This document shows, piece by piece, positions 18,545 to 27,011 of a stretch of 43,243 nt of DNA (position 1 is the first letter of the stretch; the number at the start of each line of letters is the position of its first letter). A program made the position numbers and the translations under genes. The notes under the pieces are model-generated. The model saw nothing but the letters and a program-made list of their open reading frames with translations, made no database searches and was not told the DNA's origin. Origin of the DNA: Actinomycetota bacterium (GTDB lineage: Bacteria; Actinomycetota; Humimicrobiia; Humimicrobiales; Humimicrobiaceae); assembly GCA_016783985.1 (NCBI GenBank), contig JADHVM010000001.1:1-43243 (forward strand), in the 5' to 3' direction.

Positions 18545-19861
18545 ATGAATTTTTTTATTAAGACTTTTGGCTGTCAAATGAATGAATATGATTCAGAGAG
18601 GATTTCTTATTTATTAGAAAGCAATGGCTACAATGAGTCTACTGACATTAATAAAGCAAATATAATAATATTTAATACATGTGCAGTAAGAGAAAAAGCA
18701 AAAAATAGATTGTATGGACATATTGGTAATTTAAAGAAATTAAAAAGTAGAAACCCCGAATTATTAATATGTATAGGCGGGTGCACAGCTCAAAATTTAA
18801 AAAAGAAATTATTAATAGATTTCCCGTATATAGATATTGTCTTTGGCACTCATAATATATACGAACTACCTGAGCTTATTAAAAGAAAGAAATCATTAAA
18901 TAATATATGCTTGATAAGGGAAAAAGGATCCGACAGGTTCATATATAAATCGAAAAGATATTTAAATTTTAAAGCTTATGTTCCAATTATAATAGGTTGT
19001 AATAATTATTGTTCTTACTGCATAGTACCATATGTAAGAGGAAAAGAAATATCTGTACATCCAGATAAAATTATAAAACATGTTAAAAAACTTGTTCTGG
19101 ATGGCGTTTTAGAAATAACATTATTAGGCCAGAATGTAGACTCTTATGGAAGAGATTTGATAAGTAATGGTAAAAAAAATATTAATTTTTCAAATCTTTT
19201 AAAAAATATTTCAGGAATCAGAGGCCTGCGTAGGATAAGATTTGTAACATCACATCCAAAAGATTTTTCAGATGATATAATTTTTACTATAAAGGAAAAT
19301 GAAAACATTGCAAAACATATTCATCTGCCACTGCAATCAGGCGCTGATAGGATATTGAAAAAAATGAATAGAAAGTATACAGCTGAACAGTATTTAAAAA
19401 TAGTAAGATTTATAAGAAAAGAGATACCAAATTGCTCTATCACAACAGATATTATTGTAGGATTTCCAGGTGAAGATGAAGAAGATTTTAGGCAGACTCT
19501 AAATTTAGTAAAAGAGGTAAGGTTCGATAGGGCTTTTACTTTTATTTACTCAAATAGAGAAGGAACTGGAGCTTATAATTTATACGATAATAAAACTTTA
19601 AAAGAAAAAAAGGTAAGATTTTTAAAATTATTAGAAATTCAAAATAAAATTTCACTTGAGGAAAATAAAAAGTTAATTGGGAAAAAGTTTGAAGTACTAG
19701 TTGAAGGTTTTGGTATTAAAGGCAAAGATATTCTTAAGGGCAGACTTGAAAATAACTTAATTGTTAATTTTAAAGGAAGTAAAAAAGATATTGGGAAGTT
19801 TAAATATATAGAAATAATAGATACAAAAACTTTTTATCTTAAAGGTAAATTATACAAGTAA
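18545..19861 (+). CDS. miaB: tRNA-2-methylthio-N6-isopentenyladenosine37 synthase
   Basis: The 438-residue methylthiotransferase has all three expected regions. The N-terminal UPF0004 domain carries three cluster cysteines (C10, C46, C80). The radical-SAM domain carries C152, C156 and C159 (GCNNYCSYCIVPYVRG). A C-terminal TRAM domain follows. It adds the methylthio group to i6A37, the product of MiaA, encoded just downstream, so both steps of A37 modification are made from adjacent genes. The rny-spoVS-miaB order is a familiar neighbourhood in Bacillota. Confidence 0.95.
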   Translation: MNFFIKTFGCQMNEYDSERISYLLESNGYNESTDINKANIIIFNTCAVREKAKNRLYGHIGNLKKLKSRNPELLICIGGCTAQNLKKKLLIDFPYIDIVFGTHNIYELPELIKRKKSLNNICLIREKGSDRFIYKSKRYLNFKAYVPIIIGCNNYCSYCIVPYVRGKEISVHPDKIIKHVKKLVLDGVLEITLLGQNVDSYGRDLISNGKKNINFSNLLKNISGIRGLRRIRFVTSHPKDFSDDIIFTIKENENIAKHIHLPLQSGADRILKKMNRKYTAEQYLKIVRFIRKEIPNCSITTDIIVGFPGEDEEDFRQTLNLVKEVRFDRAFTFIYSNREGTGAYNLYDNKTLKEKKVRFLKLLEIQNKISLEENKKLIGKKFEVLVEGFGIKGKDILKGRLENNLIVNFKGSKKDIGKFKYIEIIDTKTFYLKGKLYK

Positions 19862-19907
19862 GAGTAAAGAGAAATTAAGAATAAAGTGAAATAATTTATA
19901 TATTATT

Positions 19908-20939
19908 ATGAAAATTTTAAAATATAAAGATTTAAAAATATTTAATGAAAAATTAAATAAGAACTATATAAATTATGATGTTTTAATAAAAAAGATTATA
20001 GAAAATAAAAAGGTTTTAATAATATGCGGCCCTACGTGTATTGGAAAAACAGAAATTGCATTAAATCTTGCAAGTATGCTAAAAACAAATATTATATCAT
20101 TGGACTCTATACAGGTTTATAAGGGTATGAATATTGGTACAGATAAATATAATACAGAAAAATACGAAATTAAACAGTTCATGGTAGATATTATTAACCC
20201 AGACAAAATAATGACAGTTGTAGAGTTTAGGGATTTATGCAGGCTAAAAATAGAAAAATATTTTTTTTCAAAGAATAAAATACCAGTACTTGTCGGTGGA
20301 TCAGGATTATATATAAGAGGAACTGTTGATAATCTGGAATTCATTCCTAAGTCAAATCCAAATATTAGAAAATCATTGTTAGGAAAAATAAAAAAAGATG
20401 GGTTAAATACTTTATATAGAAAACTAGAAAAAATAGACCAAAAATATGCTAGTAAAATAAGTAAAAATGATGAAAGAAGAATAATTAGAGCTCTTGAAGT
20501 TTATAAAATAACAGGAAAAACTTTTTCAAAATTTCAAAATAACTGGGAAAATAGAGAATCAATATACAAAAGTATTTTTATAGGGATAGAAATTGATAGA
20601 TCTATTCTTTACAGGAAGATAGAAAATAGAGTGGACAGGATGTTTGATGACAACTTAATTGAAGAAGTAAAAAATTTGAAAAATAAAGGGTATGGCAAGA
20701 GCCGTAGTTTAAGACAAGCTATAGGGTATAAAGAAGTCTTAGAATATTTAGAGGGAGATAAAAGTCTTAAAGAATGTATTTTTGAAGTTAAAAAAAATAC
20801 AAAAAGACTTGCTAAAAAACAATTAACATGGTTCAAAGCTGATAAAAGAATTAATTGGATAAGAGTAAATAATTATGATAATATTTTATACTCGATAAAT
20901 GATATTATAAAAATAATCTGGAAAAATTCAGTTAACTGA
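19908..20939 (+). CDS. miaA: tRNA dimethylallyltransferase
   Basis: The enzyme transfers a dimethylallyl group to A37 of tRNAs reading UNN codons. The P-loop GPTCIGKT is at residues 41-48, followed by SLDSIQVYKGMNIGTDK and the VGGSGLYIRG and RRIIRALEVY motifs. At 343 residues it is longer than the usual ~310 because about 35 lysine- and asparagine-rich residues precede the P-loop. No Shine-Dalgarno precedes the ATG and no in-frame ATG occurs before the P-loop, so either the extension is real or a non-ATG codon is used. The neighbours are miaB upstream and dapF 10 bases downstream. Confidence 0.93.
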   Translation: MKILKYKDLKIFNEKLNKNYINYDVLIKKIIENKKVLIICGPTCIGKTEIALNLASMLKTNIISLDSIQVYKGMNIGTDKYNTEKYEIKQFMVDIINPDKIMTVVEFRDLCRLKIEKYFFSKNKIPVLVGGSGLYIRGTVDNLEFIPKSNPNIRKSLLGKIKKDGLNTLYRKLEKIDQKYASKISKNDERRIIRALEVYKITGKTFSKFQNNWENRESIYKSIFIGIEIDRSILYRKIENRVDRMFDDNLIEEVKNLKNKGYGKSRSLRQAIGYKEVLEYLEGDKSLKECIFEVKKNTKRLAKKQLTWFKADKRINWIRVNNYDNILYSINDIIKIIWKNSVN

Positions 20940-20949
20940 AGAGGTTAAA

Positions 20950-21813
20950 ATGAGAAAAATCAAATTTTCAAAATTTACTGGCCAGGGTAATGATTTTATT
21001 ATAATGGATTCAACCATACAGCATTTAAAATTTTCTTCAGAGGAAATTTCTAAGATATGTAATAGAAATTTTGGAATAGGAGCTGATGGGTTAATAATTG
21101 TAGAAAAATCAGAAAAAGCAGATTATATGATGAAATATTATAATAAGGATGGAACAATAGCAGAAATGTGTGGAAATGGTATTAGATGTATGGCTGAATT
21201 TATTTATGAGAATAATATTTCAAAAAAAATTTTACTAAATATTGAAACATTATCTGGGATAAAAGAGGTATTAATTAAAAAAAAAGAGACTTCTTTAAAC
21301 AGTATAAAAGTTAATATGGGTTTACCTGAATTTAATCCTGAAAAAATACCGGTGAATATAGAAGGAAGAAAAATTAATGAAATTTTTAACTATAAAGCAA
21401 AAATTAATTCAAATATATTTAATATTAATTGTGTATCAATGGGAAACCCGCATTGTGTAGTATTAATTGATGAAAATATGGATTTAAATAATGTGCCTTT
21501 AAACAAATGGGGCCCAGCATTGGAAAATTTTCATATATTTCCTAAAAAAACAAATGTAGAATTTATAAGAATTGTAAGTAATAAGGAATTATCTATGAGA
21601 GTCTGGGAAAGGGGAGTAGGAGAAACTCTTGCATGTGGTACTGGAGCATGTGCAGCTGTTGTATGTGCTATAAAGTTAGGAAAGATTAAAAGTGATAATA
21701 CAAGAGTTAATTTACCTGGAGGGAAACTAAATATTACATGGAAAAATAAGAAATCGAGTGTTTTTCTTGAAGGAACAGTTAATTACATATTTAATGGTGA
21801 ATACTTTATATAG
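20950..21813 (+). CDS. dapF: Diaminopimelate epimerase
   Basis: The 287-residue protein converts LL- to meso-diaminopimelate. Both catalytic cysteines are present in their motifs, C74 (AEMCGNGIRC) and C229 (GETLACGTGACAA), and the N-terminus has the typical FTGQGNDFI. The next gene encodes an LL-diaminopimelate aminotransferase, so the two last steps of the DapL variant of lysine/peptidoglycan biosynthesis are adjacent. A gaggt Shine-Dalgarno lies before the ATG. Confidence 0.96.
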   Translation: MRKIKFSKFTGQGNDFIIMDSTIQHLKFSSEEISKICNRNFGIGADGLIIVEKSEKADYMMKYYNKDGTIAEMCGNGIRCMAEFIYENNISKKILLNIETLSGIKEVLIKKKETSLNSIKVNMGLPEFNPEKIPVNIEGRKINEIFNYKAKINSNIFNINCVSMGNPHCVVLIDENMDLNNVPLNKWGPALENFHIFPKKTNVEFIRIVSNKELSMRVWERGVGETLACGTGACAAVVCAIKLGKIKSDNTRVNLPGGKLNITWKNKKSSVFLEGTVNYIFNGEYFI

Positions 21814-21903
21814 TTTTTTTATTTGGAGTTGATTGATAATAAATACTTTATAAAATTTAATAACAGTGAGGCTAATTTTTAATTCTGAGAAAGGATAAGT
21901 TTT

Positions 21904-23073
21904 ATGCATTTTGAAGAATCTGATCGTTTGAAAAGTATACCTCCATATTTATTTGCAGAAATTGACGAAATTATTAATAAAAAACAAGAAAAGGGTATAG
22001 ATGTTATAAGCTTGGGGATAGGAGATCCTGATATTCCTACAAATAATAATATCATTAAGTCTTTATGCAAGGAAGCAAAAAATCCACAAAATCATAGATA
22101 TTCCTCAAGTTATGGAATGAGTATTTTTAAAGAAGCTGTCTCTAAATTTTATAAAAAAAGATTTGAAGTTGATTTAGACCCAGAAAAAGAAATAATTTCA
22201 GTATTAGGTTCTAAAGAGGGTATTGCAAACATTGCATATACATTTGTCAATCCAGGGGATTATACATTAATACCAGATCCTTCGTATCTTGTTTATAAAA
22301 TAGGTTCTTCTTTTGCAGGTGGAATTCCATATACAATGCCGCTAAAAGAAGAAAATGACTTTTTAATAGATTTTGAAAAGATAAAAGAAGGTGTTGCGAG
22401 AAAAACAAAAATTATATATGTAAATTATCCTAATAATCCAACATCTGCTTCTTGTGATATAAATTTTTTCAAAGAACTCGTATCTTTTGCAAAAAAATAC
22501 AATATAATCACTTGCCAGGATAATGCTTATTCGGATATTTACTCTGATGATAATGATAAGCCTATAAGCTTTTTAAACGCTGATGGTTCAAAGGAAGTCG
22601 GAATAGAATTTAATTCACTTTCAAAGACATTTAACATGACCGGATGGAGAGTAGGATACGCAGTAGGAAATTGTGAGATAATAAAAAGTCTTGGAAAGTA
22701 TAAAACAAATGTAGATTCTGGTATTTTTAAAGCTATCCAATATGCTGCTGTAGAGGCATTAAATAATTATGATGAGTATGTTAAATATAATAATGTTATT
22801 TATAATAAGAGAAGAAAAATGGTAAAGGAGTTGTTGGAAAGAATAGGGATAGATTATTATAAATCAGATAAAACTATCTATGTTTGGTCGAAAGTTCCAG
22901 ATGGATTTACATCAAAAACATTTGCGAAGATGTTACTGGATAAAGCAGATGTTGTTGTTACGCCTGGAAGTGCTTTTGGCAGCTTCGGGGATGGTTATTT
23001 CAGGATATCTCTTACTATTTCTGATGATAGATTAGAAGAAGCAATGGATAGAATTCAAAAAGTTATATTATAA
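21904..23073 (+). CDS. dapL: LL-diaminopimelate aminotransferase
   Basis: The 389-residue fold-type I PLP enzyme has the N-terminal SDRLKSIPPYLFAEID and ISLGIGDPDIPT segments typical of DapL/DapL2 and the PLP lysine K241 in NSLSKTFNMTGWRVGY. It converts tetrahydrodipicolinate directly to LL-diaminopimelate, bypassing the acylated intermediates. Placement beside dapF supports this over other class I aminotransferases, which are otherwise similar. The ATG at 21904 is preceded by gaaagga. This route is common in anaerobes and several candidate phyla. Confidence 0.87.
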   Translation: MHFEESDRLKSIPPYLFAEIDEIINKKQEKGIDVISLGIGDPDIPTNNNIIKSLCKEAKNPQNHRYSSSYGMSIFKEAVSKFYKKRFEVDLDPEKEIISVLGSKEGIANIAYTFVNPGDYTLIPDPSYLVYKIGSSFAGGIPYTMPLKEENDFLIDFEKIKEGVARKTKIIYVNYPNNPTSASCDINFFKELVSFAKKYNIITCQDNAYSDIYSDDNDKPISFLNADGSKEVGIEFNSLSKTFNMTGWRVGYAVGNCEIIKSLGKYKTNVDSGIFKAIQYAAVEALNNYDEYVKYNNVIYNKRRKMVKELLERIGIDYYKSDKTIYVWSKVPDGFTSKTFAKMLLDKADVVVTPGSAFGSFGDGYFRISLTISDDRLEEAMDRIQKVIL

Positions 23074-23081
23074 TTTAATAT

Positions 23082-24419
23082 ATGGTTAAAACCTTAAATA
23101 TTAAAAATAAAAAAATAATAAATTCAGATAATACAGGTAAGGAAAGAGCTCTATTAATTTTTATTAACTTTAAAAGTCGTAAAAAGAAATTTTTAAATAA
23201 ACATAAGAATAAATTTATATTTGATGAAAATGTTAACGAATTAAAAAATTTAGCTGTAAGCGCAGGTGCATATGTAAATGATGTAATAATTCATAATCAA
23301 AATAGAATAAATCCTAAATATTTTATAAGTATTGGTAAACTAAATGAAATAAAAAATAATATTTATAATAAAAAAACAGATCTTGTAATATTTGATGAAG
23401 AAATAACGCCTGCACAGCAGAATAATCTACAGAATAAATTAGATATAAAGATTATTGATAGAAACGCATTAATTTTAGATATATTTGTTCAAAGAGCACA
23501 TAGCAGAGAAGGTAAGATACAGGTTGAATTGGCTCAACTTAAATATTTACTTCCGAGACTAACAGGAAAAGGCATTCAACTATCAAGATTAGCCGGAGGA
23601 ATTGGAATTAGGGGACCTGGTGAAACAAAGCTTGAGGTTGATAGAAGAAAAATAAGAAAAAGAATAACTCAACTTGATAAAAAGATAAACCAGATAGTTA
23701 TCCAAAGAGACATACAAAGGAAAAAAAGAGAAGAAAACAAATTGTTTCTAGCTTCAATTGTCGGTTATACAAATAGTGGAAAATCAACATTGTTAAATGC
23801 TATTACTAATTCAAAGGTATGTGTCAGGGATATGTTATTTTCAACTCTTGATTCTACAACCAGGAAAAGTAAGATATTATCTGGAAATATTGTTCTAATT
23901 TCAGATACAGTGGGATTTATAGAAAAGTTACCACATCAATTAATTGCATCTTTTAAATCAACATTAGAAGAAGTTAGAAAATCAGATCTTCTTTTATTAT
24001 TGGTAGATATCAATAATCCTAATTACGCAGGTCATATTTCAAGTGTTAGCAAAGTATTAAAAGATATTGACGTACATAACAAACCGGCTATTTTGATTTT
24101 TAATAAAATTGATAAAATAAATACAGAAGGACTTAAAGAAGTAAAAATGAGGTATAAAAATGCAGTTTTTATTTCAGCTCTAAAAAAAATAGGATTTAAA
24201 GATTTAAATTTAAGAATAAAAAAAATATTCGAAAAAAATAATTTAAAAATATCTGTTAAAATTCCATATAGTAGAAACAAGCTAATTTCATTTGTTTATG
24301 ATAATTGTGAAGTATTAGATAAAAAATACTTAGAAGATAGCGTAGTACTATTTATTAATGCTGGTCTTAAAACTTATAATCAATTATCAAAATACATTTA
24401 TAAAAATAAAAGCGATTAG
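23082..24419 (+). CDS. hflX: GTPase HflX
   Basis: The 445-residue protein has the HflX N-terminal domain (KFISIGK-like YFISIGKLNEI, then IIDRNALILDIFVQRAHSREGKIQVELAQLKYLLPRLTG region) with the glycine-rich linker GGIGIRGPGETKLE. The G domain follows, with P-loop GYTNSGKS at about 228-235, DTVGF and NKID. HflX splits stalled or heat-damaged 70S ribosomes. A C-terminal extension of about 80 residues is present. It ends six bases from the end of lexA on the other strand, leaving no room for a terminator. Confidence 0.94.
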   Translation: MVKTLNIKNKKIINSDNTGKERALLIFINFKSRKKKFLNKHKNKFIFDENVNELKNLAVSAGAYVNDVIIHNQNRINPKYFISIGKLNEIKNNIYNKKTDLVIFDEEITPAQQNNLQNKLDIKIIDRNALILDIFVQRAHSREGKIQVELAQLKYLLPRLTGKGIQLSRLAGGIGIRGPGETKLEVDRRKIRKRITQLDKKINQIVIQRDIQRKKREENKLFLASIVGYTNSGKSTLLNAITNSKVCVRDMLFSTLDSTTRKSKILSGNIVLISDTVGFIEKLPHQLIASFKSTLEEVRKSDLLLLLVDINNPNYAGHISSVSKVLKDIDVHNKPAILIFNKIDKINTEGLKEVKMRYKNAVFISALKKIGFKDLNLRIKKIFEKNNLKISVKIPYSRNKLISFVYDNCEVLDKKYLEDSVVLFINAGLKTYNQLSKYIYKNKSD

Positions 24420-24425
24420 AAACAA

Positions 24426-25058
24426 TTAAAAGTATTTTCTTATTATTCCGATAACTTTTCCAAGTATTTGAGCATCTAAAACTTCAATAGGTTCCATATA
24501 ATCATTTTCAGGCATTAATTTTATACTTTTTGAATTTTTGAAGAATCTTTTTACAGTAGCTTCATCTTCTAATAAAACTGCTACTATTTCGCCATTGATA
24601 GCTGTATTTTGTTTCCTAACTATAATATAGTCTCTATCTAAAATACCAGCATTAACCATACTGTCACCTTTTACCTGGAGAACGAAGACATCATTATTAT
24701 CTCTGACAAAATCAGTAGTTACAGGAAAGTAATCTTCAATGTTTTCTTCTGCTAAAATAGGTTTTCCAGCAGCTATGTGACCTACTAATGGAACAAATAT
24801 AAAATTACTATTTTCATCTTTGTTTATATTTACTTTAAATTGATCAGAAATTATTTCAATTGTTCTTGGTTTGCTGGAGTCTCTTCTAATATAACCCATT
24901 TTTTCAAGTTTTTTTAGGTGTGAGTGAACTGTAGCAGGGGAACTTAGATTAACTGCAGCTCCAATTTCTCTTACTGAAGGAGGATATCCTGATTTTTTTA
25001 TTTTTTGAGCTATAAATTCAAGTATTTTTCTTTGTCTCTCAATGATTTTTTTATTCAT
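24426..25058 (-). CDS. lexA: SOS repressor LexA
   Basis: The 210-residue repressor has a winged-helix N-terminus (ERQRKILEFIAQKI, PSVREIGAAVNLSSPATVHSHL) and an S24 autoprotease domain. The self-cleavage site is A97-G98 (GHIAAGKP), the nucleophile S133 (GDSMV) and the general base K170 (EDEATVKRF). On DNA damage RecA filaments trigger cleavage and derepression. Its own promoter carries a LexA box (25195-25208), and two more boxes control the YneA-like gene at 26431. No Shine-Dalgarno is obvious before the ATG. Confidence 0.97.
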   Translation of the reverse strand: MNKKIIERQRKILEFIAQKIKKSGYPPSVREIGAAVNLSSPATVHSHLKKLEKMGYIRRDSSKPRTIEIISDQFKVNINKDENSNFIFVPLVGHIAAGKPILAEENIEDYFPVTTDFVRDNNDVFVLQVKGDSMVNAGILDRDYIIVRKQNTAINGEIVAVLLEDEATVKRFFKNSKSIKLMPENDYMEPIEVLDAQILGKVIGIIRKYF

Positions 25059-25168
25059 ATCTGGAAATATTAATTTTTAATTTATTTTTTTATAAATATT
25101 TTTATAAAATAATTATTTTTTTAACAGTTATTTATGCTTGAATTTATAACATCTTCTATTTAGAGATT

Positions 25169-25208
25169 ATTATAACAACGAAACAATTTTATATCAAACA
25201 TTAGTTCG
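25169..25208 (-). promoter_or_regulatory. lexA promoter with overlapping LexA operator
   Basis: On the minus strand TTGATA (25192-25197) and TATAAT (25169-25174) are 17 bp apart. The sequence CGAACTAATGTTTG (25195-25208, minus strand) fits the Gram-positive LexA consensus CGAACnnnnGTTYG and overlaps the -35 box, so LexA binding would block RNA polymerase. The leader to the lexA ATG is about 100 nt. Confidence 0.85.
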
Positions 25209-25224
25209 ATTAATTTATTTATAT

Positions 25225-26226
25225 TTATTCCTCACCTTTTTTAATCCAGGGCATCATTTTCCTAAGATTTCTTCCTACCTTTTCAACTAAGTGATTTTCT
25301 TCTTTCTTCTTTATAGAATTATATACAGGCCTGCCAGCTTTGTTCTCAAGTATCCAATTTTTTGCAAATTCACCTGATTGAATATCTTCTAATATTTTCT
25401 TCATATTTTTTCTAGTTTCAGGCGTTATAACTTTTTTGCCAATAAGCATATCACCATACTCAGCAGTATCACTAATAGAGTCTCTCATGCCAGTAATTCC
25501 ACTCTCATAGATCAGGTCCACTATTAATTTTAATTCGCTTAATACCTCAAAATAAGCAATTTCCGGCTGATATCCTGCTTCAACTAATGTATCAAATCCT
25601 GCTCTTATCAATTCTGTTGTACCTCCGCAAAGTACTACTTGTTCACCAAATAAATCTGTTTCGACTTCCTCTTCAAATGTAGTTGTAATTATCCCGACTC
25701 TTCCAGCACCTATTGCTTTTGCATAAGCTAATGCATACTGCTTGGCTTTACTAGAAAAATCCTGTTCGACTGCTATAATTGATGGAACACCGCTATCTTC
25801 TGTATACATCCTTCTAACGATATGCCCTGGACCCTTGGGTGCAATCATTACAACATCAATATTTTTTTGGGGGATAATTTGATTATAGTGAATATTAAAA
25901 CCATGTGCGAAGCATAATATATTTCCTTCTTCAAGATTGGGCTCAATATATTTATAATAAATTTCTTTTTGAAGCTGATCAGGAACTAAAAACATAATAA
26001 TGTCGGCTTGCCTGGAAGTTTCATCAGCAGAGTAAACATTAAATCCTTTTTGTTTTGCATCATTCCAGGGCTTACTATCTTCTAATTCTCCAACGATAAC
26101 GTCTAATCCGCTGTCTCTTAAATTCTGGGAATGAGCATGACCCTGGCTACCATAACCTATAATTGCAATTTTTTTTCCTTTTAAGATATTCATATCAATA
26201 TCTTTATCGTAATACATCTCTACCAT
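25225..26226 (-). CDS. ilvC: Ketol-acid reductoisomerase, class I (short)
   Basis: The 333-residue enzyme catalyses the second step of valine/isoleucine synthesis. It has the Rossmann motif [17 protein letters not shown] (24-40), the magnesium ligand regions [12 protein letters not shown] and [17 protein letters not shown], and a normal C-terminus. The cofactor-specificity loop at residues 46-54 reads GELEDSKPW, acidic where NADPH enzymes usually have an LR plus serine pattern, hinting at NADH use. A taaaaggag Shine-Dalgarno precedes the ATG. No other branched-chain genes are nearby; it lies between lexA and the divergent SOS gene. Confidence 0.95.
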   Translation of the reverse strand: MVEMYYDKDIDMNILKGKKIAIIGYGSQGHAHSQNLRDSGLDVIVGELEDSKPWNDAKQKGFNVYSADETSRQADIIMFLVPDQLQKEIYYKYIEPNLEEGNILCFAHGFNIHYNQIIPQKNIDVVMIAPKGPGHIVRRMYTEDSGVPSIIAVEQDFSSKAKQYALAYAKAIGAGRVGIITTTFEEEVETDLFGEQVVLCGGTTELIRAGFDTLVEAGYQPEIAYFEVLSELKLIVDLIYESGITGMRDSISDTAEYGDMLIGKKVITPETRKNMKKILEDIQSGEFAKNWILENKAGRPVYNSIKKKEENHLVEKVGRNLRKMMPWIKKGEE

Positions 26227-26360
26227 TTTTACTCCTTTTAAATTTAAATAATTTTATTTTTCTTTATTGTAATTTATTTTATCAAATAAAAATAAAAAGT
26301 AGTATGAAAATTAGATAAATAATTTTAAATAATATATTTTAAAAAAAAATTAAAAAATTA

Positions 26361-26416
26361 TTGACACGAACATATGTTTGGTTGTATTATTATAAAAAAT
26401 ATCGAACATATGTTTG
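26361..26416 (+). promoter_or_regulatory. SOS promoter with two identical LexA boxes
   Basis: TTGACA (26361-26366) and TATTAT (26385-26390) are 18 bp apart. An identical CGAACATATGTTTG box occurs at 26367-26380, filling most of the spacer, and again at 26403-26416, just after the predicted transcription start near 26397. Both match CGAACnnnnGTTYG perfectly. Two boxes 36 bp apart suggest tight, possibly cooperative repression of the next gene. Confidence 0.92.
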
Positions 26417-26430
26417 GTTTTATAAAAAAA

Positions 26431-26733
26431 ATGGAATCATTAAAAATAAAAATAAAAAATATAATATTATTAATTCTTATAATTATAGTAAGTATACTTA
26501 CTATAATAGCAGTATATAGCAATAGATCTAAGTTTACAGAAACAAATACAATAAAATATACTCAAGTAACAGTTAATGGCATGTTAAAAATTGATGAGCT
26601 TGCAGAGAAATATTCGAGCTTAAAAAATAAGGATAAATTTATAAGTGAAATTATTAAAATAAATAATCTAAAGTCTTCAGATTATATAACAAACAAAGGA
26701 ACTATTATAATACCAATAATTGAAACTGACTAA
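26431..26733 (+). CDS. YneA-like SOS-induced membrane protein with LysM-like domain
   Basis: The 100-residue product begins with a short basic stretch, one membrane helix (about residues 10-29, rich in Ile/Leu) and an extracellular part resembling a LysM domain: YTQVTVNGMLKIDELAEKY, then a KINNLKSSDYI segment and an IIIPI end. This is the plan of YneA-type division inhibitors, which in Bacillus delay septation during the SOS response. Two LexA boxes at its promoter support this strongly. An in-frame ATG at 26374 is not a start because it lies inside the first LexA box, upstream of the transcription start. No Shine-Dalgarno is visible. Sequence identity to known YneA was not tested. Confidence 0.8.
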   Translation: MESLKIKIKNIILLILIIIVSILTIIAVYSNRSKFTETNTIKYTQVTVNGMLKIDELAEKYSSLKNKDKFISEIIKINNLKSSDYITNKGTIIIPIIETD

Positions 26734-26817
26734 AATTATAAATTTATTGGTAAAAAAATATTAATAGTAATATATAGCTTAATTAGTAACTTCTTTAAAA
26801 AATTATAATTATTATTA

Positions 26818-26846
26818 TTTACTTTTATATCTAAAAATCTTATAAT
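26818..26846 (+). promoter_or_regulatory. Promoter of the gdhA leader
   Basis: TTTACT (26818-26823) and a perfect TATAAT (26841-26846) are separated by 17 bp. Transcription should begin near 26853, about 160 nt before gdhA and just upstream of the hairpin array. Confidence 0.7.
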
Positions 26847-26870
26847 TACCAAACATAAAATTTAATAAAG

Positions 26871-26957
26871 TAAGGCAACGCAGCCTTAAAAAATGCAAAG
26901 AAGCATTTGTATTGTTAGACAATGATTTGTCTAAAATATAGATGCTTTTTTATTTTT
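26871..26957 (+). promoter_or_regulatory. Three-hairpin attenuator/riboswitch-like leader of gdhA
   Basis: Hairpin 1 is TAAGGC (26871-26876)/GCCTTA (26883-26888). Hairpin 2 is AAATGC (26891-26896)/GCATTT (26903-26908). Hairpin 3 is TTAGACAA (26915-26922)/TTGTCTAA (26927-26934). The segment 26897-26906 can instead pair with 26942-26951 (10 pairs, one G-U), enclosing hairpin 3 and running straight into a U-rich tract, as an intrinsic terminator would. This excludes hairpin 2, so the folds compete. I do not recognise a known riboswitch class; the ligand, if any, is unknown. Confidence 0.6.
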
Positions 26958-27011
26958 CCAAATCAAAAATGATTTATTTAAAAAAATGTACATTAAAAGA
27001 GGAGAGGTATA

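Noticed and set aside
24420..24425. Bidirectional terminator between hflX and lexA
   Set aside because: Only six bases separate the convergent genes and no stem-loop with a T tract was seen at the junction.
26374..26430. Upstream start of the YneA-like gene at 26374
   Set aside because: That ATG lies inside a LexA box, between the -35 and -10 elements and so upstream of the transcription start; the protein plan begins at 26431.
26871..26910. c-di-GMP-I (GEMM) riboswitch before gdhA, suggested by an AACGCAGCC segment
   Set aside because: The paired GGCAAACC and GACGCAAAGCC elements and the expected helix order are missing; only a short resemblance remains.
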